A DNA stretch of 64,000 nt from Syngnathus acus. Lineage: Eukaryota; Chordata; Actinopteri; Syngnathiformes; Syngnathidae. The stretch covers positions 8,186,001 through 8,250,000 of the forward strand of contig NC_051099.1 of assembly GCF_901709675.1 (NCBI RefSeq), in the 5' to 3' direction. The notes beneath the pieces were generated by a model, which was not told the DNA's origin, did not search any database, and saw only the letters and a list, made by a program, of their open reading frames with translations. Shown here piece by piece: positions 50,001 to 61,131 of the stretch; positions within the stretch are counted from its first letter, which is position 1, and each line of letters starts with the position of its first letter. Both the position numbers and the translations under genes were made by a program.

Positions 50001-53000
50001 TTCATGGTTCGTTTGTCTGACTTTTGTGCAGGTAAGTGTGAGTTCATTTCCCTCTCAGTGACTGTGCAAATGGTTGTCTTTCTCTGTGTGTGCCCTTTTG
50101 CCCAGTCAATTGGGATAGGTTTCAGTTCTCTGTAAATCTGGAAAGGAAGAATATAGTTGAGGATGAGTAGGTGGGTGGTTCATTCTTACGTTGAAAATGC
50201 AGAATATAGCAACACTCATTACATTTTACATTGAAAAAGAAAATGTCTTTTGAATGAGACTGGCAGAGTATGTTGTCATAAATGCATTGTGTCTTTACAA
50301 CCACAAGATGACAGCAAAGCTCGTGGGTTTGACAACTGATTGTGGAGTGATTGAATGAAATTGATTTCTCAAAATGATGCAAATCAAGCCCAAAATGCGA
50401 ATCAAGTGTCATCAAAGCAAAGTCACCTTGACCAAATGCAAACATTAATGTAGGGTTTAAAATATCAATTTGACGTGTACCATTCGTGTAGTTTTGAAGT
50501 GTACCTTTGCCTTTAATTTTGTTGAAACTGTACCGACAATCAAAAAAACAATCAAAACCCCCACCCAACCATGTGCATCTGCAAGATTGTGCGCTTAATA
50601 TAATAGTCTGTAAAGAATGTAAGAATGAAACTACCTTTATTTTTGTGATTGTAGTTTGCAGTAGCGTGCAGAATCATGCAGTTCTCTTTGATAATGCAAA
50701 AAGAGTGTCTCGTGTCTGTTACATTGGGCAAACTACTACGTTTGACCACTTGATGGCAGTGCAACTAAAGGGATGAAGACGCTCGATTTAATGCCGGCTT
50801 TGTGATGAAAACGTAGTCAAACAAGATATATGAACGTGCATTCACTAGTCGTCAATCAGAGAGATAAAGCAATATGTTATTTGTATGACACAAATACAAA
50901 TGGCAGCCTATGTTTGCTTATTTAATAGAAAATGGAAGTCTTCATTACGGAATATATTTAAAGAAATGTTTTGTGTTTTTTAATTATTCTTATGAATCTT
51001 CTTCCTCATACTTGGACACACTTGCATGTGCATCTTTCTTGTTCATTGGAGCAGAATTCCATCAGGCAAAGCTGTGTTTGAAATACAACAGTAAACAGCA
51101 CCGCAGAGCTTGCGCCAGTGTTGGGAAGAGTCTGCAGCCTGCTGGCCACATTTTCATGTTAAACACGCCAGTGTTTACTATGCCCATATGAATATTTTAC
51201 ACTGCAGCAGCAAGCAGTCTGATGACCTCGGCGTTGAGCAGAATTTCATTATTAGCATTCTGTGTCTATCTATTTTGATTGCTATGATGGGGTTTTATAA
51301 GTCAGGTAGGCAAAAAGATAAATGTTGATAATGTTATGTTAGCATCTGTAAATGAAAACTCTTGAAAGCATTGAAAGATTTGAGGCCATGAATAAATTCC
51401 TTATAATTATAATTGCAAATTCGCTCCGTTTTTCCATCGCTTTTTAACTCCAAGAGAAATCAAGGCAGCTAGAAATGTACGTCAATCCAGTCGAAGAACA
51501 GTTTTCACATGCTTCTGTGTTCTGCCAATCACACGTCACCTAACAAAAACAACTTAGCACAGCAGGGCATGTGAGTTTGACCTCTGAGGTCAGAGTCCTT
51601 TACCCTCAATGAATTTCAAATCCTTTATTTTGAAATCCCAGAACTGCTCTTGCAAAGTCAGCACTCATGTCCAATACTCCCTTTGCACGCTGCCTCTATG
51701 CGTTGATGGCCTCTGCTTCCATTTTCATTAGCATCTCCAGCACAATTGACCACAGACATATTGACATTGTCTAAATGCTTTGCTCTGCCACTTGAGTATT
51801 TTCATTTTTTCGTGGTAGCATTTTATTGTGGCACAGAGTGGTTTGGTTAACTGAAAACCTCGGTGTGCACTTGTGTCAATGTTTAGGGTAAATTAACTTT
51901 TCTCAAGTTCTTCCTGTCATCCCAAGTTAGACTCTGTGGCTGTCATTCAGTGGGGAACATGGGCAAGTAGTACAAGGTGTGTCAGTGAGATAGCGCAGAG
52001 TCAAAAGCCCTCGGCGCCGCGTCTGCATTAAGGTTAATTTGAACTGATTAGATGAAGCAGGAGGGGGTTGTTGCTGTGGGGAGGGAAAGCATTGTCATGC
52101 GTCTGGCTGCGAACTGGGATTTATAGTTTTTTTTTAAGTGTCATGTTGGAATTCCCGTTGGAAAATAACAGGTTGAATAGGTTCACTTTTTGATAGCTGG
52201 AGTGGCAAGTCTGTGAAGGAGCACTTATTCCTCCATTCTCCCCTAAATGTTGATTGTATTGAGTTCCATTTCTCAGTGCATTCCCTTGATGTATCTCCAG
52301 TGAAGTCATTTCAAGGTGAATCTTTCATTCTCTCAGCACATATTTCATTCCATTTTTCTTCTTTGATACCATGCCACAGTCTTGCTCTACATGCTTATTT
52401 TAAACCATGTTTATCTTGTGCACTCGCAACCTTAGAAGATCTAATTTTCCCTTTTGAGGTTGGTGGTCACTTCATAAACACATTACTAGAAAGTAGAACT
52501 TGAATTTCTCCAAGGTTAAACGTGTCCAAACAAACCTCGAACATGCCACATTGCCACACGTGCACTAAAATTCCCTCACCAAGCGATTGTTACCATAAAC
52601 TCAAGAGTCTGCCAAAAAATAAGACTAGGAGATAATTTATGGTAATCCATCCAGCAGTTGTCAAGACGGTTCACAAAAGACTCAAACGTCTGCCTGTGGT
52701 GGCAGATGAATTTACTCTGGTGTGAAAAGTCTCACAATGACCATTTTCTTCTTTTATCATTTAGAAGCTGAAAGATTGGGCACAGCATGTTGGGACAAAA
52801 TTATCATAAACAAATATGTCGATAAAATATCAATATTTTCAGCATGCATGGTAATGATTTCTTTTTATTTCTTCTTTTGGCTCAGTTAAACTGTTTTATT
52901 TTTAAGGGTTTGTTGTGGTAATTACACATGAATTAAAAATGAGAGAGAGAAAGTAAGCAATATAAGTCAATACAGATCTGCATTCAGTAAAATGCGCGCG

Positions 53001-56000
53001 AGAGAAAAATCCTCCAAGATGCTTGAAGAAACGATTAGCAGCTTGGATAAGCTGACAGGTCTTAAATCTGTTTGTGCTGCGACGCTGTATGGTGGAATTT
53101 TGCTCACGCCTGCTCAATTAGAATGATGGGGACAGATGGGAGTGGCAGGAAGAGGCACAAAGCACAACAAATTACCTGAAATTATCAATATCGGAGAAAT
53201 ACGAAACATGAACTGAACACACTAATAATAGTGTTCATTTGGCTTGCATTAGGCTTTGTTAGGCTAGGTTTTGTTAGCATGTTTTCAAGGACGGTGAATT
53301 GAACTGTTGTGAAATTTGTTTTCGATTGTCTCTGTGGTTACATATTTCAAGCCTTCTATGCAGCAGGACACAGATAACCTGTTTTTGTAAAAAGTCAAAA
53401 TTATCATTTTGTTGAGGTAAAGTATTTTCGTTGGATAGTAATGATAAGAACCCACTTTGAATTTCTTAATCCAAAAGTTTGAGGATTACATCTCTTGCAA
53501 TTTTAGAATATTTCTCGCTCTGGACTTTTTCGCACCAAGGAACTGTATATGTAATAGGATGGCAACTTTAAGCTGAATTTAAAATCTTCCTATCACGAGA
53601 AGAAATGAAATCTCACAGCTACAGGGTGGATTTGGGTGGTTCACTTGCATTAATGTTAACATGCATTAATGTGAAAATTGCATCAGCCGGGATTGAAAGT
53701 GTCTACATTTTCTTTCCAACGAGGCTGCCTGTAGTACGTATTAACTGCTCAGCATAAATTGTAGATATTGTAGGATGAAGTTCATCTTCACTTATTTGCA
53801 GGATGATGACATCCCTACGAATTTAACTTTTTTTTTTTTTTTTTACAAATATAAATGTTGCAATGTATCTTCATAAAAATACAAAGTAGGTTCTCCTGGA
53901 TTTTTTTCTCACTTTCTCGTAATTGGTTTATTACCAAGTTTTACGTTCCTTTTTAATTGATTACAGGACATGAAGTCAACCCCTTTAAAATTGTTGATTT
54001 TATGATAATTACTTTCTTCAAGCAAAAATGTTTGGATTTTTCCATGCCATGGAGTGAGACTGCGGATTCTTACGTATATGAGCGCCTTTGCTTCCTGAGC
54101 AGAACACCATATTTTATGTATGTGGAAGGAATATCATTTTTTCCCCCTGAATAATCTAAGAATAGTCAGATTTTCAAGCTAGATATGCAGCGCGCCTCTC
54201 CTGGGAACGAATGCAAATGTGTTGGATAAATTCCTTTGTTTTTTTTGCAGTATTGAGAGTGCCATCTATTTTATATTTATGTTTCAGCTTCTTGCGTGTC
54301 TGTTTGACGCCCAAAACAAAAGCACTGAAGTGTTGAGAAGCTACTGGAAACGCTAACATCTTCTGTCGTCTTTATTTTTGTACATTGTTTTGCATCAAAT
54401 AGCAAAAAAGGTCTTGTATATATTTTAAACTTTCATTTAAAAAAAAAAACTCAGTATCTTGGCATTGGATATTTGTGAGATTTTTGAAGGACTGAAATAA
54501 ACGTTTCATATGTTGCAGAGCTAGTCATAAAGACAGCGCTTGCAATCAAGTTGGACCAAGGATATCGCATGGAATTCACAAACATTTATTTATTTATTTT
54601 TTACTTGTTTTTATTTTTCAGTCATGTAGTGCTTTTATGGATACCCTTGGGGCCATTTGACGGACAGTCAAAGCTGGAGAAGCACCCTGCAGACTAGAGC
54701 CTGTTAGGTGGCCATCTGAGCCAGCTCAACAATTGCGTTAGCTTCCCGAAGGCCTCAGGGACTTTGTTGTTGATGCTTGGGTCGCTCAGGACAGCTAACC
54801 ACTTGGGTGGGAGCTGAGCAGCCTGTTGGGGATCATGTGTGCAGTGCTTAACAACATCGCTTGTGGTTGTTTGGCATTGTGGAAACTTCCAGGTACTAGG
54901 TGTGGCCTTGTGGTCCCTTTGTCTCTGTCTACTCCAAGCTAAGTACTGTATGCTCGCTGCTCTTCACACTGTCACACACACACACCATCTGTCTCCTCAA
55001 GCGCTCCTGGCTTGAATAAACATCGTCATAAGTAGGTAATGGCCCAGACACAACTCCTGACCTTGACATTGTCTCCTACGTGTGATCAACACCGAGAGAG
55101 CAAGTGTGAGAGAGCTACATCAGATTGATGAGAGAAGTCAGGAGCCCTTTTGAGTTTGGCTTGTGTTTGAGGCAGCATCCCACGTTGCCTGGAAACCTGT
55201 CCACGGGTGATGAAAGATGAGGGAGTCTTATCTTGATGCAAATCAAATCACATCACTCAATACGAGACATGGGCTACACCATTTCTTATTTCAACCCAAT
55301 GTTGGAAATTAAATGCCATCATGCATTCATAATTCCGACATGGAATTTTCATCTGGATTCATACATTTTAATGCAAAATTAAACCTTACTAGAGTGCACG
55401 TTGCTTGTTTTCAGTCAAACATAAGGGAGGTATTTGTGGCTCAAGCAAAGATGTCCCACATTGTCGTCAGTCAAGCGCTGCAGTGAGCACATATATTTAT
55501 CATAAGATTTACATGTATACAATAGCTAAATCCAATATAATTAATACGAATGAAACAACATTGTAATCTCAGCTGAGTATGACGAGTGCAGATTTTTCCT
55601 CAAATGTCTGTAAGCCTCATCATAATGATGGCGGAAGACGTGTGGGAGTGGAAGACGATCAAGTGCTTATAATAACAACTCATAATACTGCAGAGCACTG
55701 GGTAGTTGGCACAATTAACATAAAGAAGTTTCCTCTTCATATTATTAAGATTCTCTTGGATTGATTTGGTGAGTCTTTATTTCTTTAGAAGCCAATTTAT
55801 CATTCTCTCTTCTTGCATCACTGAAGAAAAAGACAAGATGAGCTTTGGGTTAAGGTCAGATAGAAGCGCCTTGCATACATTGACATTATTTTGCTTTAGT
55901 GCAGATCATGCCACTTAGCTGCACTTGAGATCTTGCAAAGGCGTGGACAATTCTGCTCAAAAGCCATTGAGTGCAAAGAGGCTTCCACCACATCACAACG

Positions 56001-56479
56001 TGAGCTGTCACCATAAGAACAATCAAAATGGGGAACGCTGTTGAACACATCGTTCCTTGATGAGTGAGATTGCTCCAATTTTAAAGACTGTATTCACTTT
56101 CCACCCTTAGCCACATGCATGACTCAATTTAGCTATTGTCTGTAATTGTTATTCGACCCACTGCCATGAACACTGTGCCAAAAATGCTTTAATGTCAGCT
56201 TCTGGATCAATAGCAGCTCATACAGCCATTCTTAAAGCTGGCTTTTGTATCATCATTGACAATATTGAGCGATATTGACAACCAGCACCTTGGGCAGTGG
56301 GAAAGACTCACCTGCCATTTCTTTTTGCTATACACTCTTAATGACTCTTGCTAGCAATATATTAAATCAGCAGTGTGTGAAGCCAAAGATTTATTTCACC
56401 TTGCTTATTTTGCTTAACCGACTGTGTGATTTGATTTTTCGTTTATAAATTAGTATTGGACTACTGAGAAAAGCTGTTA
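44006..56479. other. long non-coding stretch, nothing recognised apart from simple repeats
   Basis: About 12.5 kb without a recognisable exon. It contains a C run (47826-47839), T runs (49932-49947; 53828-53844), a weak dispersed-repeat fragment at about 50098-50165 (TTGGGATAGGTTTCAGTTC type) and a TTTATTTATT run near 54585-54600. The longest frames (153 and 148 codons, both minus) show no domain or family signature. Long-range enhancers are plausible upstream of a robo gene but cannot be identified from one sequence. Confidence 0.5.
47826..47839. repeat. poly-C tract, 14 bases
   Basis: Uninterrupted C run followed by TCCTCTC. Low-complexity, probably length-variable. Confidence 0.95.
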
Positions 56480-57170
56480 CTCCAAGACCCCCTCCCCCGC
56501 CCCTTGTATACTGCGCTGCACAAAATATTGTACTTTCCAAAAGCCACCTAGCTAAGACTTCTATGTAAACACAAGGGGGGGAAAGCAGTAAACAAACTCA
56601 TACGAGTTGGACGTGTTTCATTTCTTATTCACTTGGTTCCATTCTCCGTTTTTTGTTTTTTTTTCTGCTCTCCCAAAGCATCAGCGTGGAGAAGGAGGGG
56701 CTGTGCGAGCTGCTACGCGCGGTGCCCCTTCTCCTGCATAACCCCAACAGCGCTTCTCATCCCACAACTTGTCCCGCATGGCCAAGGTTGCGCTTCCCCG
56801 TCTCGAGAGCCGCTAAAAAAAAGTCCCGGTGGTTGAGAAGAATGTGTTCAGAGCCGGTCGGATCCGCCTTAAAGTGTAGCGCGCGGGGCGTCGCTGGTGT
56901 TGTTTGCAGTTGGTGACTGCAGAAAGAACACCAACGTGTCCACAGACCGCCGCTCACCGGTGCGCTTTTATGGAGAAGATGAATGTGAACGAGAGCGCTG
57001 CTGTTTTTTTCTTCCCTCGCTGAACCGAGTGTCTTGATGGCTAACTTGAAACGGTAGACATTTCAAAGTCACAAAGGTGAAGACAGGATTGATTGATGAA
57101 TTGATCGCTTTTTTTCCGCTTGAGGAGAAGGAATTCATGCGCCGCTAGCTGAAGGGGTCAATATGCCAGA
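56480..57170 (+). promoter_or_regulatory. CpG-rich promoter / 5' UTR of the robo gene (inferred)
   Basis: I count about 26 CpG in 56701-57000, far denser than in the surrounding sequence. This forms a small CpG island ending about 170 bases before the robo start codon. A GC-box-like run CCCCCGCCCC lies at 56494-56503. No clear TATA box is placed and the transcription start is unknown. An in-frame TGA at 57150-57152 shows that the robo reading frame cannot extend further upstream in unspliced sequence. Confidence 0.55.
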
Positions 57171-57222
57171 ATGGGTCCTATACAATATTTGGTTCTCTGT
57201 GGACTTTTATACGCCAAAATGA
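56970..57222 (+). other. cluster of short upstream ORFs before the robo start
   Basis: If transcribed as 5' UTR, this stretch carries ATG-stop frames at 56970-57023 (17 codons plus stop), 57037-57057 (6 codons plus stop) and 57137-57148 (3 codons plus stop). A further frame starts at ATG 57163 and ends at TGA 57222, overlapping the real start out of frame. Such uORFs usually lower translation of the main frame. Their use depends on where transcription starts, which is not visible. Confidence 0.45.
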
Positions 57223-57228
57223 GCAACG
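57171..57228 (+). CDS. robo: Roundabout receptor, coding exon 1 (signal peptide)
   Basis: This exon encodes the N-terminus of a Roundabout (Robo) receptor, a single-pass axonal membrane protein that binds Slit ligands and controls midline crossing. The ATG at 57171 has a good context (A at -3, G at +4). It encodes 19 residues, MGPIQYLVLCGLLYAKMSN, with a hydrophobic core typical of a cleaved secretion signal. The exon ends AACG|GTAAGA, a strong donor in phase 1. Joining G to the GG at 59624 gives ...NG-SRLRQED..., the join expected in Robo1/2-type proteins, where the signal peptide ends just before a conserved SRLRQED. An in-frame stop 18 bases upstream fixes this as the first in-frame ATG. 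Start choice and exon end are well supported by the join. A different first exon could exist in other isoforms. Confidence 0.85.
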
Positions 57229-59623
57229 GTAAGACCAAAATTATTCCATTTGATTTGTATAATCGTTTGTCTCAAATGTATTGTTATTAATACTCCATTA
57301 TGTGTATGGAGCCATTACAAATAAATCATGTTTTACGTGGATGGCATTTTTCTCATCACACGCGCTAAATTATATACCGTGCACACAAATGTGTCGGATC
57401 AGCTATTATATGCATATTTTTTTACCATAATGGTTTGTTGTGTGCGCTGGTAAAACTTGAATGATGACTTCATGGAACATTTTCACTCACTTTTTGCCAT
57501 TACAAAGTGCTACAAATAAGGTCATGATTCAAATTATGCGCAGCTTTCCCCAATATTGCCTTGCATGGGTCATTACTGTATTATGTGACTCAACAATTCA
57601 TTTGCACAGGCAGATGATAGAGTTTATGTCCTGCAGTAATAACGGCTAATGTGCTGTGGAGAAGGTGCTTAGTTTGAAAACTGTCCCCTTGAGAATTTAT
57701 ATCTACAGGTTACTCATAAAGTAAAAGGGCATTCTGGACTCCCAGAGTTTGGATTATGGACTTCTTCCTGGGTTCTACAAGTCTCCCCCTCGTCCACTGT
57801 GTGTTTGCTATTTCACGACTGATTAAATTCAGATGACACAGTTTGTGAATATGTACATAATAAAGTCATGACAATATGGTAATTTCTAACTAGCATCAAC
57901 TTGAGAGTGACTCATCGGAACTGTATTGCTATGTAGAGTTGACGCCACCTCTATTTGAAAGTATCCCCAACAAGATTGCGACCCAGCATTTCAGCACCAC
58001 GGATAGGTCCCGACAGTAGCCTAACGGAAAATCTGAGTTTGAATGAGAAAAAATGCGGTACTTGTGGACTGCAATGAGAGAATATTGCTTGCTCAAGTTT
58101 GGGTAACATTCCATCACCACAAATTATTGATGTTTTGATGGCTCCACTGCTTTCCTTGAGTTTGTACTCATGGCTTTACAAAATGGAATTGTACTGTGCC
58201 TTTTCAGCCCTGGAAGAGCTACAAAGAGTTCACTTTAATTCCAATAAATTATCTCTTTGAGGTGCATCAGTGTAGGTTGTAGCTTGAAGGACAGAAATTG
58301 CATTCTTCTGCACCCCTACTTCCGACAAGTAAACAAGCTAAATGCACCAACCGACTGAAAAAACGGATGCAAAAAGGTTCAGTAATAACATGAACCTTCG
58401 GTTTACCTTCAGACAAACTAATATGGCAGCAACGGATATTAGATTGCATTTCCGAGGTACACATTCATCTCCTAAAAGGAATTACATCACATTACAGATA
58501 TACAAGAGCTTGCAAAGAATGACGGAGAGGCTTGCTGAGATTACTCTCCTTTAAAATGAGACGTGTACTGATCCCATCTGTAAATGAATGAATCAAAATG
58601 GGTCACATTCCGACAAAGACACAATTAACCAACTTTCAAAGTAGAGTGCAACTGCCAAAGTTGAACACAATGACAAATGACAATAGTGTAAAAAAGTCAT
58701 ATCATTGGTGAGGATTAAGTGTAACAATAAGTGTTACTACCTTAAAATAATTTAACAGACTCCAGCTATTAATTAATAACAAGCATCACAGCTAGCTGGC
58801 AAGCAAATGTTGTCTGTTTGTGTCACGTCACACATGATGTCAGTAATGATAGTGTGCTTGTATTTGATTGGATGCCTTTGTTGCCCAGCAACCATTAACC
58901 AGACCAACGTTTGCAGAGATTCAACAAGAACTACTTATGTACTATTTTCCTAAAGGTCCTTTGAATCATACTCTTGTTTACGTCATGAATACAATAATGG
59001 TCATGACGCGTTCACATATTCAAACGGAATGCTTCAACATTTTGGTCACCTGAGCTACTTGATCAAATAAATAACGCTATTGAATGATGACAGACAGAAT
59101 GTAATGTTTCCTTGTGAAGACAGTCCATAATAGTCATATGCAGGATGCTGAATGTTGCAACATATCCATCAAGGACAAAACAAAGTAGGCGAAGGCATAC
59201 CTCGCTATTGTTACAGTACAAAGTGAACCATCTGATGTACGGCTCGCTCTCTGTTGTACACTCACAGTGACAACATCTTTGATGATGCCAGCGTTTGATA
59301 GAACCCGTTAATGAAAAAGTTAATGAGACGTAATGACTTCTCAGTTCCTGCACGTGATGGCAAACATTAAAGCCTGTGTGTGAGAAAACTGCGCAGCCAA
59401 AAAGACCCCGATGCTAATTAATTTGGCTCTCGAGGACAGGACCCAAATGATCATTTCTTCCATCTGCAATTGGATGTACAAATTGGTATACATTGATTTA
59501 CAGTCAAATTCAATCGGGACTGGATTTAGATTGGATGTTTGAAGTTATCAATAAGGAAGATGTGACAGTGATGTGACACCATTGACTTCTAACGGAGTTT
59601 TGTGCTTTCTTCTGGCCCTCAAG
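57229..59623 (+). other. robo intron 1 (phase 1)
   Basis: It runs from GTAAGACC to a pyrimidine-rich acceptor (CTTTCTTCTGGCCCTCAAG), 2,395 bases. No further exon or clear repeat was recognised. Open frames are at most 96 codons (59063-59353, minus) and without support. Confidence 0.8.
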
Positions 59624-59950
59624 GGTCTCGTCTTCGCCAGGAAGACGCCCCTCCCCGCATCGTGGAGCACCCCTCTGACCTGATTGTGTCCAAGGGGGAA
59701 CCAGCCACTCTCAACTGCAAGGCAGAGGGCCGCCCAACCCCTACGGTGGAATGGTACAAGGACGGGGAGCCCGTCGAGACGGACCGCGACAACCCTCGCT
59801 CGCACCGCATGCTGCTGCCCAGGGGGTCCCTCTTCTTCCTACGCATTGTCCACGGGCGGAGGAGCAAGCCGGACGACGGCAGCTACGTGTGCGTTGCCCG
59901 CAACTATCTGGGGGAGGCTGTGAGCCGAAACGCATCTCTAGAAGTCGCGC
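59624..59950 (+). CDS. robo: Roundabout receptor, coding exon 2 (Ig-like domain 1, Slit-binding)
   Basis: A 327-base exon, phase 1 at both ends, encoding the first immunoglobulin domain of Robo. In the family this domain makes the main contact with the Slit LRR2 domain. Numbering from the signal-peptide Met, it reads SRLRQED at 21-27 and [10 protein letters not shown] at 29-38. The disulfide cysteines are C51 (LNCKAEG) and C109 (YVCVARN), the core Trp is W63 (EWYKDG), the DxGxY turn lies at 103-107 and a possible N-glycosylation site at N122-A-S. It ends LEVA followed by donor GTAAGT. ROBO2-like residues (GRRSKPD, VSRN) mix with ROBO1-like ones ([13 protein letters not shown]), and there are private changes at A28, P69, N76 and R86. 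The paralogue (robo2 or robo3 most likely) is therefore left open. Ig domain 2 is not in the window. Confidence 0.95.
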
Positions 59951-61014
59951 GTAAGTCTGAGATTTCCTCTTACGCTTCTGGACTAGTGATGACCTGGCTA
60001 ACACAGCGTGACAAGAGTGCAACATGAAAATAAATGACAGTATAATAGAATCATGCAACTTGAGGATGTGTTGGCACTCTGATCTAAAGAGGTAGATTTC
60101 ACACTAAATTAAGCATAACATTTTGTGGCTTTGGGATCCATAGATTCCATCTGTCATAATATGTGCAATGTCACCTATTCACTGAACCTACAAGTGAGTG
60201 AGTGCATGTGAATGTGTGCTCAGCATGCGTGTGCATATGTGTTTGTGTGTGTGAATATGCTTTCACCCTGCAAGTGAGACCTGTTTGGATGACCTGTTTG
60301 AGTAATGTATGGGCAAAGCTGTGAATTGCTCCAGGGGAGGAGAGAGAGAAAAAGGAGCCTAGATTTTAACCCGGCAAACTCCCTTTCACTATTTGGATTT
60401 GGAAAGATGCATCGTGCTCGCAGCCAGCACTCTCCCTGTGTGGGAGAGGGGCTTGGGGCTATTCACATTTCCATTATGTGCTAAACTGAGCTGATTTCTT
60501 GCCATGAACAAGATGCACTCACGCTCAGATGCGCACACACTAACACCACAGATACTTGCTTGCACACATGAACACCCACACTTATTTCTCCTGCTCTCAA
60601 TTTCTCATCTCACAGTGAAATGAAATAGGTGGGAGCGGGAAATTCCACTCAACCAGCATTGTCCTGACTGAGAATGTGATTTAACCACACTGCCGGTGAC
60701 TGCTGATGAATCCAGGCTGCTCAGTCAGCTGGGTTTCAACTTACTGCCACCCATAACAGGTCACGGTAGAAAACGGTGAGACCTATTGTGCATCAATCAA
60801 ATGCAGTGTGTTCGCCAACCAGCCACAAAAACAATTGAGCAAAATCCTGCATCAAAAAAGGATGAACGATTGAATTGTGCTCCTGCTAAGATGAAGTCAT
60901 ACAGCTGGTTTTTTCACTGAGTTTATATTACATGACTGGAATATTGCTGGAAAAACCTTTTTATTTTTCTCTACACAAGTCCAACCTTTATGTTGTCATG
61001 ACTTTTAGTTGGGG

Positions 61015-61131
61015 CACACACACACGCACACACACACACATGCACACGCACTCATGCACAGACATGCACTCACACACATTCACACACATGCACACATGCA
61101 TACATACACACACACATACACACATGCACAC
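61015..61131. repeat. imperfect (CA)n / CACATGCA microsatellite
   Basis: CA-rich run with ATG and TCA interruptions. It accounts for the His/Thr-rich frame on + and the Cys/Val-rich frame on minus here, neither of which is coding. Confidence 0.9.

Noticed and set aside
50122-50568. 148-codon minus-strand frame
   Set aside because: Rich in Phe, Cys and His from T/A-rich DNA. No domain recognised and no neighbouring exons.
56633-56957. Open frames in the CpG-rich region upstream of robo
   Set aside because: CpG-rich DNA has few stop codons. No homology is seen, and the robo start has its own in-frame upstream stop.
59548-60058. Several frames on both strands overlapping the robo Ig1 exon (82-105 codons)
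   Set aside because: Shadows of the GC-rich real exon. Only the frame containing the Ig cysteines, Trp and matching splice phases is coding.
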